A stretch of DNA of 64,000 nucleotides from positions 28,097-92,096 of the forward strand of contig JABCSY010000002.1 in assembly GCA_018238625.1 (NCBI GenBank), written 5' to 3'. The notes under the pieces were generated by a model. That model was not told where the DNA came from and did no database searches. It worked only from the letters and a program-made list of their open reading frames with translations. The translations under genes were made by a program, and so were the position numbers. This DNA comes from Promethearchaeota archaeon. GTDB lineage: Archaea > Asgardarchaeota > Lokiarchaeia > Sigyniarchaeales > SOKP01. This document shows, in pieces, positions 1-9,225 of the stretch. The number at the start of each line of letters is the position of its first letter. The first letter of the stretch is position 1.

Positions 1-180
1 TGTGGACAAAAAACTCGCTAATTCTACTATATTGAAAAAAATTCTTGTCGGCCAAATGACACATGATTTTAAAATCGCTGTATAATTTTTAATTATTAGG
101 AAATTAATTATTTATATTTTGAAATTAATAAATTTAATAATTTTTTGAAAATTTTATAAAGATAAAAAGGCGTTGTAAAA

Positions 181-1254
181 ATGACTTATCACATACAAGA
201 TGATATTACTGAAATAATTAATCGTCTTAGAAAAGATAACATTACATTTCAAGATAAAACTATTTTAGTAACTGGAGGCGCAGGATTCCTAGGTTCCTGG
301 GTATGCGATGTTCTAGTAAAACAAGGGGCATATTGCATATGTTTAGATAATTTATCTTCGGGGAGATTTGATAACATCTCTCAATTAATGGAAAAAGAAA
401 ATTTCCGTTTTATTAATCACGATGTATCTAAACCTATTTATTTTGGATTGACCCATCATCCAAACGGAATTTGCGTGGGCAATATTAATAGAATTGATAT
501 TGTTATGCATATGGCTAGCAGGGCGTCTCCATTTGAATTTAAAAGATTTCCAATTCCAATACTAAAAAGTAATACTCTTGGAACGATGAACGCTTTAGGT
601 ATTGCAAAAGCCCATAATGCGTTATTTTTCTATACAAGTACTTCGGAAGTGTATGGTAATCCTCCCGATGAAGCAATTCCGACACCTGAGACCTATTTTG
701 GGCACGTAAACCCCGTAGGTCCCAGAAGTTGTTACGATGAGTCTAAAAGGGCTGGAGAGGCTTTTGTCAAGGCGTATGAATTACAACACGGAATCAGAAC
801 GAAAGTAATAAGAATTTTTAACACTTCTGGACCAAGAATCAGATCTGGACCGGAGTTTGGAAGAGTTGTTCCAAATTTTATTCGTCAAGCGTTAAGCGAC
901 GAAGACATTACGATTTTTGGCGATGGTTCTCAAACTCGTTCTTTCATTTATGTTGTAGATGAGATTGAAGGAATTTTAAAGGTAGTTTATAAAGACGAAG
1001 CAATTGGAGAAGTTATTAATTTGGGTAACGATAAAGAATACACTATTTTACAATTAGCTAAAATAATAACAGAATTGACTAATTCTAATTCAGAAATTGT
1101 ATTCAAACCTTTGCCTATTGACGATCCTGTCAGAAGATCTGCTGATTTAAGAAAGGCAAAAAGAATTCTAAATTGGCAACCTACAACTTCTTTTAAAGAT
1201 GGGTTATTGAAAACAATAGCTTGGTTTAAAGATAATGTTCAAAATGAAAAATAA
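181..1254 (+). CDS. NAD-dependent epimerase, UDP-glucuronate decarboxylase-like
   Basis: Short-chain dehydrogenase/reductase of the extended nucleotide-sugar family, 357 aa, cytoplasmic. The Rossmann motif TGGAGFLGSW is near residue 32 and the active-site Tyr-x3-Lys is in SCYDESKRAGE near residue 182. The stretch GHVNPVGPRSCYDE is a hallmark of UDP-glucuronate decarboxylases (UXS), which make UDP-xylose from UDP-glucuronate. A UDP-glucose 4-epimerase or dTDP-glucose dehydratase is the alternative, but the UXS-type motif favours decarboxylation. It overlaps the next gene, whose product is membrane-anchored, so a role in surface glycan or protein glycosylation is inferred. The ATG at 181 is the first good start; upstream is AT-rich and non-coding. 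Confidence 0.85.
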   Translation: MTYHIQDDITEIINRLRKDNITFQDKTILVTGGAGFLGSWVCDVLVKQGAYCICLDNLSSGRFDNISQLMEKENFRFINHDVSKPIYFGLTHHPNGICVGNINRIDIVMHMASRASPFEFKRFPIPILKSNTLGTMNALGIAKAHNALFFYTSTSEVYGNPPDEAIPTPETYFGHVNPVGPRSCYDESKRAGEAFVKAYELQHGIRTKVIRIFNTSGPRIRSGPEFGRVVPNFIRQALSDEDITIFGDGSQTRSFIYVVDEIEGILKVVYKDEAIGEVINLGNDKEYTILQLAKIITELTNSNSEIVFKPLPIDDPVRRSADLRKAKRILNWQPTTSFKDGLLKTIAWFKDNVQNEK

Positions 1255-1759
1255 AGAAGCAAAAAAAAAAGTAACTAACAGTTACGAAGAATTTGATAAA
1301 CTTCTAAAAATTCTCTTAATTATCGGTATAATTGTTGTGTCTGGCTTTATAATTTATGCCGTATTATCTCCTAAATCAGGTTATTGGTATCTTGGTATTT
1401 TGAATTCTGACAAAAAAGCAGAAAACTACCCTACAAATGCTGCAGTTGATGAAAATATTACTTTTTATATTTCTGTTGGAAATTATTTAAATCGGGAATT
1501 TTCTTTCCATTTAGAAATTTTAAAGGGAAATAACGATACCGTACTAGGACCATTCCCCTCGATAAACGCAACCACATTTGTGAATTCGTCAACAATTACT
1601 CTACAGCATAGAGAGGTTTGGATTTCAAGTGCATTTAATGTTTCCTTTTCACAGGCTGGAGCGAATCAAACTATAATTGCGGAATTATGGGAAGTCCCAT
1701 CTGCAGGAATTAGAAGATTTTATGATGTGGTATATGTAAGATTAAATATTACTTCTTAA
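1235..1759 (+). CDS. DUF1616-like single-pass membrane protein
   Basis: A 174-aa protein with a charged lysine-rich N-terminus, one transmembrane segment (about residues 24-44) and an extracytoplasmic beta-rich domain. The segment GYWYLGILNSDKKAENYPTN followed by a predicted immunoglobulin-like domain resembles the C-terminal half of archaeal DUF1616 proteins; the multi-spanning N-terminal half of that family is absent. Several N-x-S/T sites (for example NDT, NAT, NSS, NVS, NQT) would be outside the cell. It overlaps the epimerase gene by 20 bases and is probably cotranscribed with it. Start could be the ATG at 1235 or at 1244. Function unknown; linkage to the epimerase suggests cell-surface glycan work. 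Confidence 0.65.
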   Translation: MFKMKNKEAKKKVTNSYEEFDKLLKILLIIGIIVVSGFIIYAVLSPKSGYWYLGILNSDKKAENYPTNAAVDENITFYISVGNYLNREFSFHLEILKGNNDTVLGPFPSINATTFVNSSTITLQHREVWISSAFNVSFSQAGANQTIIAELWEVPSAGIRRFYDVVYVRLNITS

Positions 1760-1814
1760 CAATCGTGAAAATGAAATAAATCTTAATTGTAGCAATGAAT
1801 TAAATCGTGATAAT

Positions 1815-3191
1815 TTAATTTTTAGATCCAATAATTTGTACGTCTTTGACCCTTACATACGGGGCTTTAAAAGGCCCATATATTTTATAATCTCTTGATA
1901 CAGCATCAATATTTTTAAACAAATCCACTAAGTTTATTCCAAACATAGTTTCGTTTAAAGCTTGTTTTACTTCTCCATTTTTAATTACATTACCTTGGGA
2001 AATTAATCCACTAAAGTCCCCTGTAGCAATATTTGCCGAATCTCCTGTAGAATTTAAGAATATACCCTCTTTAACATCTTGTATTATTTCTTCTATAGAA
2101 GAAGTTCCAGTTTGCATAACGAAGTTTGAAATACCTATGGAGGGGACAGAACTAAAGGACCTTCTAGAGGCGTTCCCTGTGCTTTCAACGCCTTCCTTCC
2201 CTGCTGTATAGCTGTTGTGTAATAAGCCCGATTTCAAAAAAATTCCTTTTTCTATAATTTTTTTATTCTTGCAAGGAACGCCCTCTCCATCGAAATTACT
2301 AGATCCTACAGCACCATCTATCAATGCGTTATCTTCAAGAGTTAAATATTCAGAACCAATAACTTTTTCTCTCTTATCAACCAGAAAACTTCGTTTATAT
2401 TGAAATAATTCTGCGTTTATGGCGGAAGCAATTGGGTTTAAAATAAGATTTATAGTCCCTTTAGGAGATAAAATTACGGGCATCTTTTTAGTCTTAATTT
2501 TAATTCTATTAAGATTTCTTTTCGCGTTTTTTAAAGCTTCAATCGCGGTATTTGTTCCGTTAATATCCTTTAGTTTTCTTTTCATTTGGGATTCGTACCC
2601 ATTTGAAGTCTCTCCAGTACTTTTATTTTTTACAATAATGTTTGATGAAATTGAAAATACAGTTTCTTTTTCAAACACTTCGATATCGTTTGAATTGAAT
2701 ACATAGGAAGTATTGCAATTAGATGTGAAATCACCAGATTGAGAAATCGCTAAGTCATCGTCTTTACATACTTTAATCAATTCTTTAACATATTCAATTG
2801 AGTCTTCGATGGTTAATGTTTTTATACGGGTATCGTATAATTGTCTAATATTGGGATAAGATTTGTATTTTAATGGTAAATTTTGAAAGTTAGGATCGGC
2901 AGTGCCTACATTCATCATCTTTATGGCGTTTTTAATAATTTTTTCGATAATTCTTTTATTTAATTTATTTGTGAACGCAAACCCTAAAGAACCTCTTTTA
3001 TCGTAGATTCTAATCGAAACTCCATGGTCACTTCCTATTTCACTGAATTTTATTGAATTTTCTTCTAGTTCGATGTTGGTATATTCGTTCTTGCCAACGA
3101 ATATTTCTGCGCATTTAAAATTTGGAGCTTTTTTTTCGGCGATTTTTATCCCATAATTGGCAAGCTCAAAAATATCAATCGTATTATCCAT
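1815..3191 (-). CDS. tldE: TldE/PmbA-family metalloprotease subunit
   Basis: 458-aa member of the TldD/PmbA (TldE) family. In bacteria TldD and TldE form a heterodimeric zinc protease that degrades unfolded peptides and matures some modified peptides. This copy lacks the HExxxH zinc site that its neighbour carries, as expected for the TldE partner. The typical C-terminal region with a Ser/Gly-rich loop (STGNASRRSFSSVP, about residue 337; GDFSGLISQGNVIKNGEV, about residue 391) is present. Its ATG directly abuts the stop codon of tldD, so the two subunits are translationally coupled in one operon. The physiological substrate in archaea is not evident from the sequence. Confidence 0.88.
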   Translation of the reverse strand: MDNTIDIFELANYGIKIAEKKAPNFKCAEIFVGKNEYTNIELEENSIKFSEIGSDHGVSIRIYDKRGSLGFAFTNKLNKRIIEKIIKNAIKMMNVGTADPNFQNLPLKYKSYPNIRQLYDTRIKTLTIEDSIEYVKELIKVCKDDDLAISQSGDFTSNCNTSYVFNSNDIEVFEKETVFSISSNIIVKNKSTGETSNGYESQMKRKLKDINGTNTAIEALKNAKRNLNRIKIKTKKMPVILSPKGTINLILNPIASAINAELFQYKRSFLVDKREKVIGSEYLTLEDNALIDGAVGSSNFDGEGVPCKNKKIIEKGIFLKSGLLHNSYTAGKEGVESTGNASRRSFSSVPSIGISNFVMQTGTSSIEEIIQDVKEGIFLNSTGDSANIATGDFSGLISQGNVIKNGEVKQALNETMFGINLVDLFKNIDAVSRDYKIYGPFKAPYVRVKDVQIIGSKN

Positions 3192-4652
3192 TTAATTCAA
3201 TCCCCCTACGGTTATATTGTCGATTCTAATGTACGGCCCTCCATCACTTACACGAACGCTTTGACCGCCCTTGCCACATATTCCAGATGAAAAACCGAAT
3301 GTGTTTTTGTCACCAATAGCGGAAATTTTTTTTAAAACTTCTAAAATCATACCTGATAACGCAACATCTCTCATCAATTCTTGTTTTTCTCCATTTTTAA
3401 TTTTATAGGAAAATTTACATTTAAATTGGAAGTTTCCTGTGGTCGGATTCGTATAACCATACAAAAAGTCTTCACAAAGAATTCCGTTTTTCGTGTCTTG
3501 AATCATTTCATCGGCATTCCAGTCTTTTGGTTCGATGTAAGTAAATCCCATTCGAACTTGAGGCTTAGAAGAGCTAGATGAAGCTCTTCCATGGCCATTT
3601 GGAGGTACATTCATTCTAGAGGAGGTTTCTAAGTTATGTAAATAATTCTTGAACACTCCATTTTCAATTAGCACTGTTTTTTGGGAAGGTGTCCCTTCAT
3701 CGTCTACAAAAAAACTCCCAAATAACTCATATGGTAATCCAAAATTGGACCCTTGCCCCATTGAAGGATTATCCACTACATTAACATCGTCAGAAGCCAC
3801 TTCTTGACCAATTTTTCCTTCCAATATGCTTTCCTTGCTCAAAACCAAATCTGCTTCACACGCATGTCCAAGTGCTTCGTGAATTAAGGTTCCGGCAAGT
3901 TTAGGATCGGCTATAATCGTAAAATTTCCTCCAACCGGAGATTTTGCTTCTAATAATTTAATGGATTCTTCTGCTGTTTTAACGCTTAAATTTTCTGCTT
4001 TCTTTGTAGATAATATTTCGAATCCCCCCAAACCGCCGACAGAATTAATTGATCTTTGGATTACACCCCCCTGTTGGGAATAAACTATGTTCAACAAGCG
4101 TAAATATGAAAGATCCTGATAAATATTACTACCAAACGAGTTTATTAAAACATAGCTTTTAACGCCATCCATGTAAATCGTATGCGTATTTTTTACCTTT
4201 TTAGAATAAGTAGATGCAAGCTTTTCGTGATGTTTTACGAGAAGAATCTTTTCTTCAATATCTACATCTGCAAGCTTTCTCTTACTCTTAATTTTAAAGT
4301 TTTTTTTAATAGGATCAACTTCTTTGATTTTGAACTTGTGTTTTGATAAAGACTCTGTTAATTTAGCTAGCTTAATCGATTTCAAAAAGCTTGTTTTAAT
4401 TAAATCTTTGTTAAGATCTTTCAAGACATAAAATCCCCAACCTCCATTTACAAAAGTTCTTATTCCACAATTTGTAATTTCATAGGAAGAGATTTCTGTG
4501 CTTTTTTGATCCGTAAAATCTATAGTTGTTCCATTGCTTATCGTTGCCCTTATATCCCAATAATCTATCTGGTTTCCCGCTTCTTGAGTTAAGTGTTTTA
4601 TAAAATCGGTATCAAATAGCTTTAATTCGTCTTTAATCCCCATAGTATTCAC
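3192..4652 (-). CDS. tldD: TldD-family zinc metalloprotease
   Basis: 486-aa TldD protein with the family zinc-binding signature HEALGHACEAD (HExxxH, about residue 259), the catalytic subunit of the TldD/TldE heterodimer. The C-terminal portion carries the conserved GICGKGGQSVRVSDGGP segment (about residue 456). It precedes tldE with no intergenic base, giving a two-gene operon transcribed leftwards. The start is an ATG; an in-frame ATG 9 bases downstream (Met-Gly-Ile) is an alternative. Family assignment is firm; whether the archaeal pair processes peptides or only degrades them cannot be read from the sequence. Confidence 0.92.
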   Translation of the reverse strand: MNTMGIKDELKLFDTDFIKHLTQEAGNQIDYWDIRATISNGTTIDFTDQKSTEISSYEITNCGIRTFVNGGWGFYVLKDLNKDLIKTSFLKSIKLAKLTESLSKHKFKIKEVDPIKKNFKIKSKRKLADVDIEEKILLVKHHEKLASTYSKKVKNTHTIYMDGVKSYVLINSFGSNIYQDLSYLRLLNIVYSQQGGVIQRSINSVGGLGGFEILSTKKAENLSVKTAEESIKLLEAKSPVGGNFTIIADPKLAGTLIHEALGHACEADLVLSKESILEGKIGQEVASDDVNVVDNPSMGQGSNFGLPYELFGSFFVDDEGTPSQKTVLIENGVFKNYLHNLETSSRMNVPPNGHGRASSSSSKPQVRMGFTYIEPKDWNADEMIQDTKNGILCEDFLYGYTNPTTGNFQFKCKFSYKIKNGEKQELMRDVALSGMILEVLKKISAIGDKNTFGFSSGICGKGGQSVRVSDGGPYIRIDNITVGGLN

Positions 4653-4760
4653 TCAATCACCGTATATGAATTATTAATTAAAATTTAATAGTATTATATT
4701 TAGAACTTTAAAAAGATTGAAGAGGAGAGGTTTAAATAATTTTATTTTTTAAAATAATTT

Positions 4761-5003
4761 TTATTTAATATCATCTTTTGGGTTAAGATAATAAAAAAGC
4801 GATTCTTTTTCTCCACTCATCTTTAGTTTCTTGATAGTTTTAATCGCTTCTTGGAGCGTTACCATCTTTGAAATTTTAACAGAATTTTTAAACTGAAACG
4901 ATCGATTACATTTCCAACATTTTTTTGATTTTAATATCTTTTTGCTATAAAACCATTCGCCACAGTGATAGCATCTAAAGAAGTAGAACTTTTGAATGTG
5001 CAT
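4761..5003 (-). CDS. Small zinc-ribbon protein (DUF1922-like)
   Basis: 80-aa basic protein with one rubredoxin/zinc-ribbon-type knuckle pair: CYHCG near residue 11 and CWKC near residue 30, spaced to bind a single metal. The rest is a helical tail (about residues 46-72). It resembles the archaeal DUF1922 family of small zinc-ribbon proteins with no assigned activity. It stands alone between tldD and the phosphate-transport genes, with AT-rich spacers on both sides. A role in nucleic-acid binding or protein contact is possible but not shown by anything in the sequence. Confidence 0.7.
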   Translation of the reverse strand: MHIQKFYFFRCYHCGEWFYSKKILKSKKCWKCNRSFQFKNSVKISKMVTLQEAIKTIKKLKMSGEKESLFYYLNPKDDIK

Positions 5004-5192
5004 CTTAAGGTGATAATAAAAAAATTAATTTAAATTTCCAGTAAGGCTACTAGTTTTCTAACATACAAAGTAGTATATTTTGACATTGATAAAAAAAGGG
5101 TAAAATTAAATTTCCAATAGAAACTATTAATTCTATATAATTATATATATCGTATATATCAAAAATTTAAGATTTCTCAAGGTTAATTCAGA

Positions 5193-5855
5193 ATGAAGGA
5201 GATAAATGAGAAGGAGTTAAAAAAACTAAATATTGATGAATTAACGCACTTATTTGTCGATAACATAAACGAACAAAATTTGAAATTAATTGAAGGCATT
5301 GAATTTCTTGTCGAGGAAGATTTTAACAATTTCAAAAAAAACCTAAATTATGTCATTGAGACTAATACTGAAGTTCAAATCAAAAAAGCTTTTGAAGCTA
5401 AGATATTTAAATCTAAGCTAATGTTTTCAAAGGCAGATAGGCTAAAACTATTTAATAAAATTAACGATATCAAAAATATTGGAGAATTTTCTGCTAACAA
5501 AATGCTCCTTTATAGAGTTGTATTTCCTGATGAAGAGTTTAAACTCCAAGTACAGAAAATACTTAAATCATTAAAATTGATTTCAAATCAATTGACAGAC
5601 GCAATCAAATTTATTGGTTCTGATTTAACTAAAGCTCACGATGTCTGCGAAAATATCAAAGACGAAAGACGGAGGATGAGAAAAGAAGAGTGGCAACTTC
5701 TTAACCGTTTGTATAATTATGATATGGATTACTTATCAAGGACTTTCCTTTACTTGAAAGAATTAATAGAAGGCGTAATGAAGTTGGCTGACCACATCAA
5801 GAGTTTTTCAGAGTACATTCAATTTTTAGCAATAAAATATTTAATTTTCGATTAA
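5193..5855 (+). CDS. PhoU/DUF47-like helical protein, divergent
   Basis: 220-aa all-helical protein rich in Lys and Glu. The pattern of long amphipathic helices and the C-terminal ELIEGVMKLADHIKSF segment fits the PhoU-like DUF47 family, which is cotranscribed with Pit phosphate permeases and is thought to regulate them. It is clearly more diverged than the second DUF47 gene at 6981. The permease ATG follows 21 bases after its stop, so the two are probably one transcript. The assignment rests on helix pattern and context rather than on a strict motif. Confidence 0.6.
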   Translation: MKEINEKELKKLNIDELTHLFVDNINEQNLKLIEGIEFLVEEDFNNFKKNLNYVIETNTEVQIKKAFEAKIFKSKLMFSKADRLKLFNKINDIKNIGEFSANKMLLYRVVFPDEEFKLQVQKILKSLKLISNQLTDAIKFIGSDLTKAHDVCENIKDERRRMRKEEWQLLNRLYNYDMDYLSRTFLYLKELIEGVMKLADHIKSFSEYIQFLAIKYLIFD

Positions 5856-5876
5856 AATATAAAACTAGGATTTGAT

Positions 5877-6908
5877 ATGGCCGGCGACCTGACTTCAATT
5901 TTAGTTATCGTTTTAATTATTTTGGCGATCTCCCTCGCATTCGCTATAGGCGCTAATGACGAAACTTTATCTTCGTTAGTAGGAGCGGGAGTTCTAAAGT
6001 TTAAGGTTGCGTTATTAATTGGGGGAATTGCCGTCGGAGCTGGGATGTTCTCCTTTAGTTTTTCGTTTGTAGCAAAAACGGTAGGTTCTGACTTATTAGG
6101 AGAGGGTTTAACCTATACTACTTTTATGTTGTTAACTGTTTTAATAAGTAGTATAATTTGGCTAGTAATTGGGAGTTTCGCGGGAATTCCTTTAAGCAGC
6201 ACTCACTCGCTAATAGGAAGCATAGTTGGAGTTGTAATCGTGTATTCTTTTTTACAAGGAGGAGTAAATCCTGAAACGGCGTTTAATTGGGTTAAATTAG
6301 GTAATGTCGTTCTTGGTTGGTTTATATCGCCTGTGTTTGGCTTAATTATTACATATATGCTTTTTAAAATAATTGCTAAAACTTACTTATCTAAATTGAA
6401 AGGTTTGAATCAGATCGAGAAATCTGAAAAGAATTTCAAGTGGTTATTGTTAATTACAGTTATCTTTGCCGAGATATGGGTGGGGGCAAATTCGGGCGAA
6501 GCTTTAGGTATCCTTTACGGGTTATTGGATAATGGCTCGTTGAATATGGGGCAGTATTTATTCTACGCATTTATATGCGGGATCGCTTCTTGTATTGGAA
6601 TATATTTTGCCGCACGATACGTAATTAGAAACTTAGCGTCGCAAATGATTGATTCTCGACCGAGCGAAGGTTTAATTATTCAATTAAGTACTGCCTTAAT
6701 TTTGATGGTTGCTACATTATTAAGTTTACCAATATCTCATAGTCACGTCATCGTATTTTGCATAATTGGTATGGGTTTAGCTCAAAAAAAAGAAGTAGAT
6801 TATAAAGGATTAGGAAAAATGGGGATATATTGGGTTATTACCTTCCCAATAGCAGCGCTGCTTGCCGGATTTCTTTATTTTGGATTTAATTTTTTTGGAT
6901 TAAAATGA
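5877..6908 (+). CDS. pit: Inorganic phosphate transporter, PiT family
   Basis: 343-aa membrane protein with about 10 hydrophobic segments. It has the two internally repeated PiT signatures: AIGANDETLSSLVGAG near residue 23 and the related AEIWVGANSGEALGIL near residue 197, the second weakly conserved. The segment PLSSTHSLIGSIVGV (about residue 104) and its counterpart SLPISHSHVIVFCIIGMG are also present. PiT proteins import phosphate (as metal-phosphate) coupled to H+ or Na+. It is flanked by two DUF47/PhoU-like genes, the usual archaeal arrangement. The first signature reads GANDE rather than the more usual GANDV/GANDF, and the repeat reads GANSGE, so substrate preference could differ (sulfate permeases of this superfamily exist). 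Confidence 0.88.
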   Translation: MAGDLTSILVIVLIILAISLAFAIGANDETLSSLVGAGVLKFKVALLIGGIAVGAGMFSFSFSFVAKTVGSDLLGEGLTYTTFMLLTVLISSIIWLVIGSFAGIPLSSTHSLIGSIVGVVIVYSFLQGGVNPETAFNWVKLGNVVLGWFISPVFGLIITYMLFKIIAKTYLSKLKGLNQIEKSEKNFKWLLLITVIFAEIWVGANSGEALGILYGLLDNGSLNMGQYLFYAFICGIASCIGIYFAARYVIRNLASQMIDSRPSEGLIIQLSTALILMVATLLSLPISHSHVIVFCIIGMGLAQKKEVDYKGLGKMGIYWVITFPIAALLAGFLYFGFNFFGLK

Positions 6909-6980
6909 CGCTCTAAAAAAATATATATATATAAATATTATATATGCATTACAAAAAAAAGTAAAAAAAATGTGATAAAA

Positions 6981-7664
6981 ATGGGTTCATTAATAGAATT
7001 TTTAAAAAGAGAAACGGCTTTAAATGTTTTAGAAAAAACGATTAAACACGCGCAAATCGTTCAAGAATGCGTGAAAGAATTAGAAGTGGGGTTAAATTTA
7101 TTATTAAAAGAGAAAAATATCGAAAAAGCTAATAAAAATTTTCATAAAGTTGATCTTCTAGAAGACGATGCGGATAAATTAAGAAGGAAAATCCAAAGAG
7201 AAGTCTCTAAAGGTGAGTTAAACCCTAGCATAAGATTAAACTTATCACATTTAGTAAAAAGATTGGATGATGTAGCAAATTGTAGCACTGGCGTTGCTCG
7301 AAGAATTGTTACGATACCAATAAGTTTTTGGGAACAAAGTAGCGAAGAGACCCTTAGCATTGTCTTGAAAATAATTAAAACAACCGTAGAAGCAGTTGAA
7401 TATTTAGATAAGATCGTGATTGATTTAGTGGAAAAAAGGAAAAATGTGAAAGAGTACGCTAAACTAATAAATCAATACGAACACGAAGTAGACCTATTAA
7501 ATATTAAATTAAGAAAAAGCCTTCAAGAAACAGACTACAACGTAAATTTCTTTACAATTTTTACTGTCGGAAACATATTCGACATATTAGAAGCTATATC
7601 CGATTCTATTGAAGGCGTTGCCGATTATATTATGGTTCTTCTTACAAGTTCGAGCAGTCTTTAA
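6981..7664 (+). CDS. DUF47 phosphate transport regulator (PhoU-like)
   Basis: About 227 aa, typical length for the DUF47/TIGR00153 PhoU-like family. It is entirely helical, with the conserved acidic/basic metal-binding pattern: KVDLLEDDADKLRRKIQRE near residue 48 and the C-terminal IFDILEAISDSIEGVADYI (about residue 201). Family members bind di-iron or other metal clusters and regulate or gate adjacent Pit permeases. Start chosen at the ATG at 6981 because the in-frame GTGAT at 6972 matches the 3' end of archaeal 16S rRNA and is better read as the ribosome-binding site than as a start codon. A short AT-rich gap separates it from the permease. Confidence 0.88.
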   Translation: MGSLIEFLKRETALNVLEKTIKHAQIVQECVKELEVGLNLLLKEKNIEKANKNFHKVDLLEDDADKLRRKIQREVSKGELNPSIRLNLSHLVKRLDDVANCSTGVARRIVTIPISFWEQSSEETLSIVLKIIKTTVEAVEYLDKIVIDLVEKRKNVKEYAKLINQYEHEVDLLNIKLRKSLQETDYNVNFFTIFTVGNIFDILEAISDSIEGVADYIMVLLTSSSSL

Positions 7665-7793
7665 GTCGTATTAAATTGCATAAGAACGAAATCAACATCA
7701 ATTTGTAAAAATTAGATTATAAAATTAAAAAATCAATTGCTAATCCTTTTAAAAAATAAAGAAAAATAATGAAAAATTCTTTCTAAATACTAC

Positions 7794-8687
7794 TTAATTT
7801 TGTGTATCAAAATTAAAACTGATATTTTTAAGGAGTTCTTTATACCTTGAGCGTAATGTGACTTCCGTAACGGAAATTACGCGCGAAATATCTTTCTGAC
7901 TCACTTTAACGTTTCTCAACTTCGCGACAAGATATATGGCGCCCGCACACAATCCTTTAGGATCCTTGCCAGATATCGACGTAGTTTTAATAAAATTTTG
8001 AAGTACGCGCATCGCCTCTTTTTCAACCTCGATCCCTAAATTCAAATCTGCGCAATAACGTGGAATGAGCGTTACCGGGTCAATATGCGATATTTTTAAA
8101 TTTAACTCCCGAACCAATATTTTATAGCACTTTTTTACTATGTTATCGTTAATTGAAGCTTCTGCTAAAATCTCTTGAAGAGTAATTGGTACTTTTTCGT
8201 CTTTACACGCGTAATAAGCGCACGCTGCAACCATACCATTAATTGACCTGCCTCTTAATAGTTGTCTCTTAAAAACTTCTTTATACAATCGTACTGCGGA
8301 TTTTTTTACTCTTTCAGGAAAATTTAAGTTGCCACCAATTCTTTTTAATTCGGTTATAGCCATTAACATGTTGCGTTTCTCCCAAGATAAGTGCGTATTC
8401 CATTTAGCAGCCCGCCTTAAATCTGGGTTTTTGATTTTAGTCCTATCAATAACAGTACTTAAGCCAATATCGGGCATTAAGATCGACATAGGAGATCCTG
8501 TACGTTCCTTTCTATCTTTTTCGTGTTTAGAATAGGCTCTAATTCCGCTATGGTTAATGTCTAAATTTCTCTCACCTACAACTAAACCACATTGTTGGCA
8601 GACGGTTTCCCCTCTTTCTAAAACATTGATTGTACTTCCCCCGCATTCGGGGCATAAATTTGCTAACACATCTATTTCTACGACCAT
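7794..8687 (-). CDS. tfb: Transcription initiation factor B (TFB/TFIIB)
   Basis: 297-aa archaeal TFIIB homologue. An N-terminal zinc ribbon (CPECGG at about residue 13 and CQQCGL at about residue 31) recruits RNA polymerase. It is followed by the B-reader/linker region (RAYSKHEKDRKERTG) and two cyclin-like repeats (about residues 100-195 and 200-290) that contact TBP and the BRE. The second repeat contains the helix-turn-helix segment VSQKDISRVISVTEVTLRSRYKEL in which BRE recognition occurs. It is monocistronic and divergent from the regulator genes at 9226, with a long AT-rich intergenic region between. Confidence 0.95.
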   Translation of the reverse strand: MVVEIDVLANLCPECGGSTINVLERGETVCQQCGLVVGERNLDINHSGIRAYSKHEKDRKERTGSPMSILMPDIGLSTVIDRTKIKNPDLRRAAKWNTHLSWEKRNMLMAITELKRIGGNLNFPERVKKSAVRLYKEVFKRQLLRGRSINGMVAACAYYACKDEKVPITLQEILAEASINDNIVKKCYKILVRELNLKISHIDPVTLIPRYCADLNLGIEVEKEAMRVLQNFIKTTSISGKDPKGLCAGAIYLVAKLRNVKVSQKDISRVISVTEVTLRSRYKELLKNISFNFDTQN

Positions 8688-9213
8688 TTTAATATACCTC
8701 TTTTCAAACCATGTAAAATTTATCTTTTTTTAAATTTTTTTTTCGTTCTCCTAATTTTCATAGGAATTAATTGATAACAAAAATTATTTTTTGTACACAT
8801 AATATTTTGATTGTTATCACAAATTATACTTCTTACATATTTAAACATTACGATTTTAATTCAAAAATTTACTAATAACAGCAACAAATTTTTTTTTTAT
8901 AACGAATTCAATTTTTTTCTGTGAAAAAAACGAATTTGAATATAAATATTTTTAATGGGATTAAAAATCTATATAATATCGATATATACCATAAATTAAG
9001 ATTCTTTTTTGTTGGGATTTGATTTTTTGATTTTCTTACCAAGGAATTATTTTGGAATGTAGAAATCTGTTAACATTTCATTTTTTTCGTAAGTTAACGC
9101 GACTTAAATTACTCAAAAAAAAATAGTTGCTTAAGTGTGAGCAAAAAATTTCTATTTAGATAATATTAAATAATACTTCTTTCACTAATTTTTTGGTACA
9201 AATCGTGTTTTAA
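8688..9213. other. Long AT-rich intergenic region between divergent genes
   Basis: About 526 bases with no plausible reading frame on either strand. It separates the leftward tfb gene from the rightward regulator gene and must hold both promoters. Several TATA-like runs are present (for example around 8940-8950 and 8965-8995). A ribosome-binding site GGTGA lies at its right edge (9214-9218). I see no clear inverted repeat large enough for an operator and no RNA gene. Confidence 0.6.
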
Positions 9214-9225
9214 GGTGAAATATTA

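Noticed and set aside
1..180. Tail of an upstream gene at the window start
   Set aside because: No open frame continues with coding character; the sequence looks like AT-rich leader/promoter for the epimerase gene.
8688..9213. RNA gene or small protein in the long intergenic region
   Set aside because: No tRNA-like fold, no stable inverted repeat and only very short frames with stop codons; composition is AT-rich spacer.
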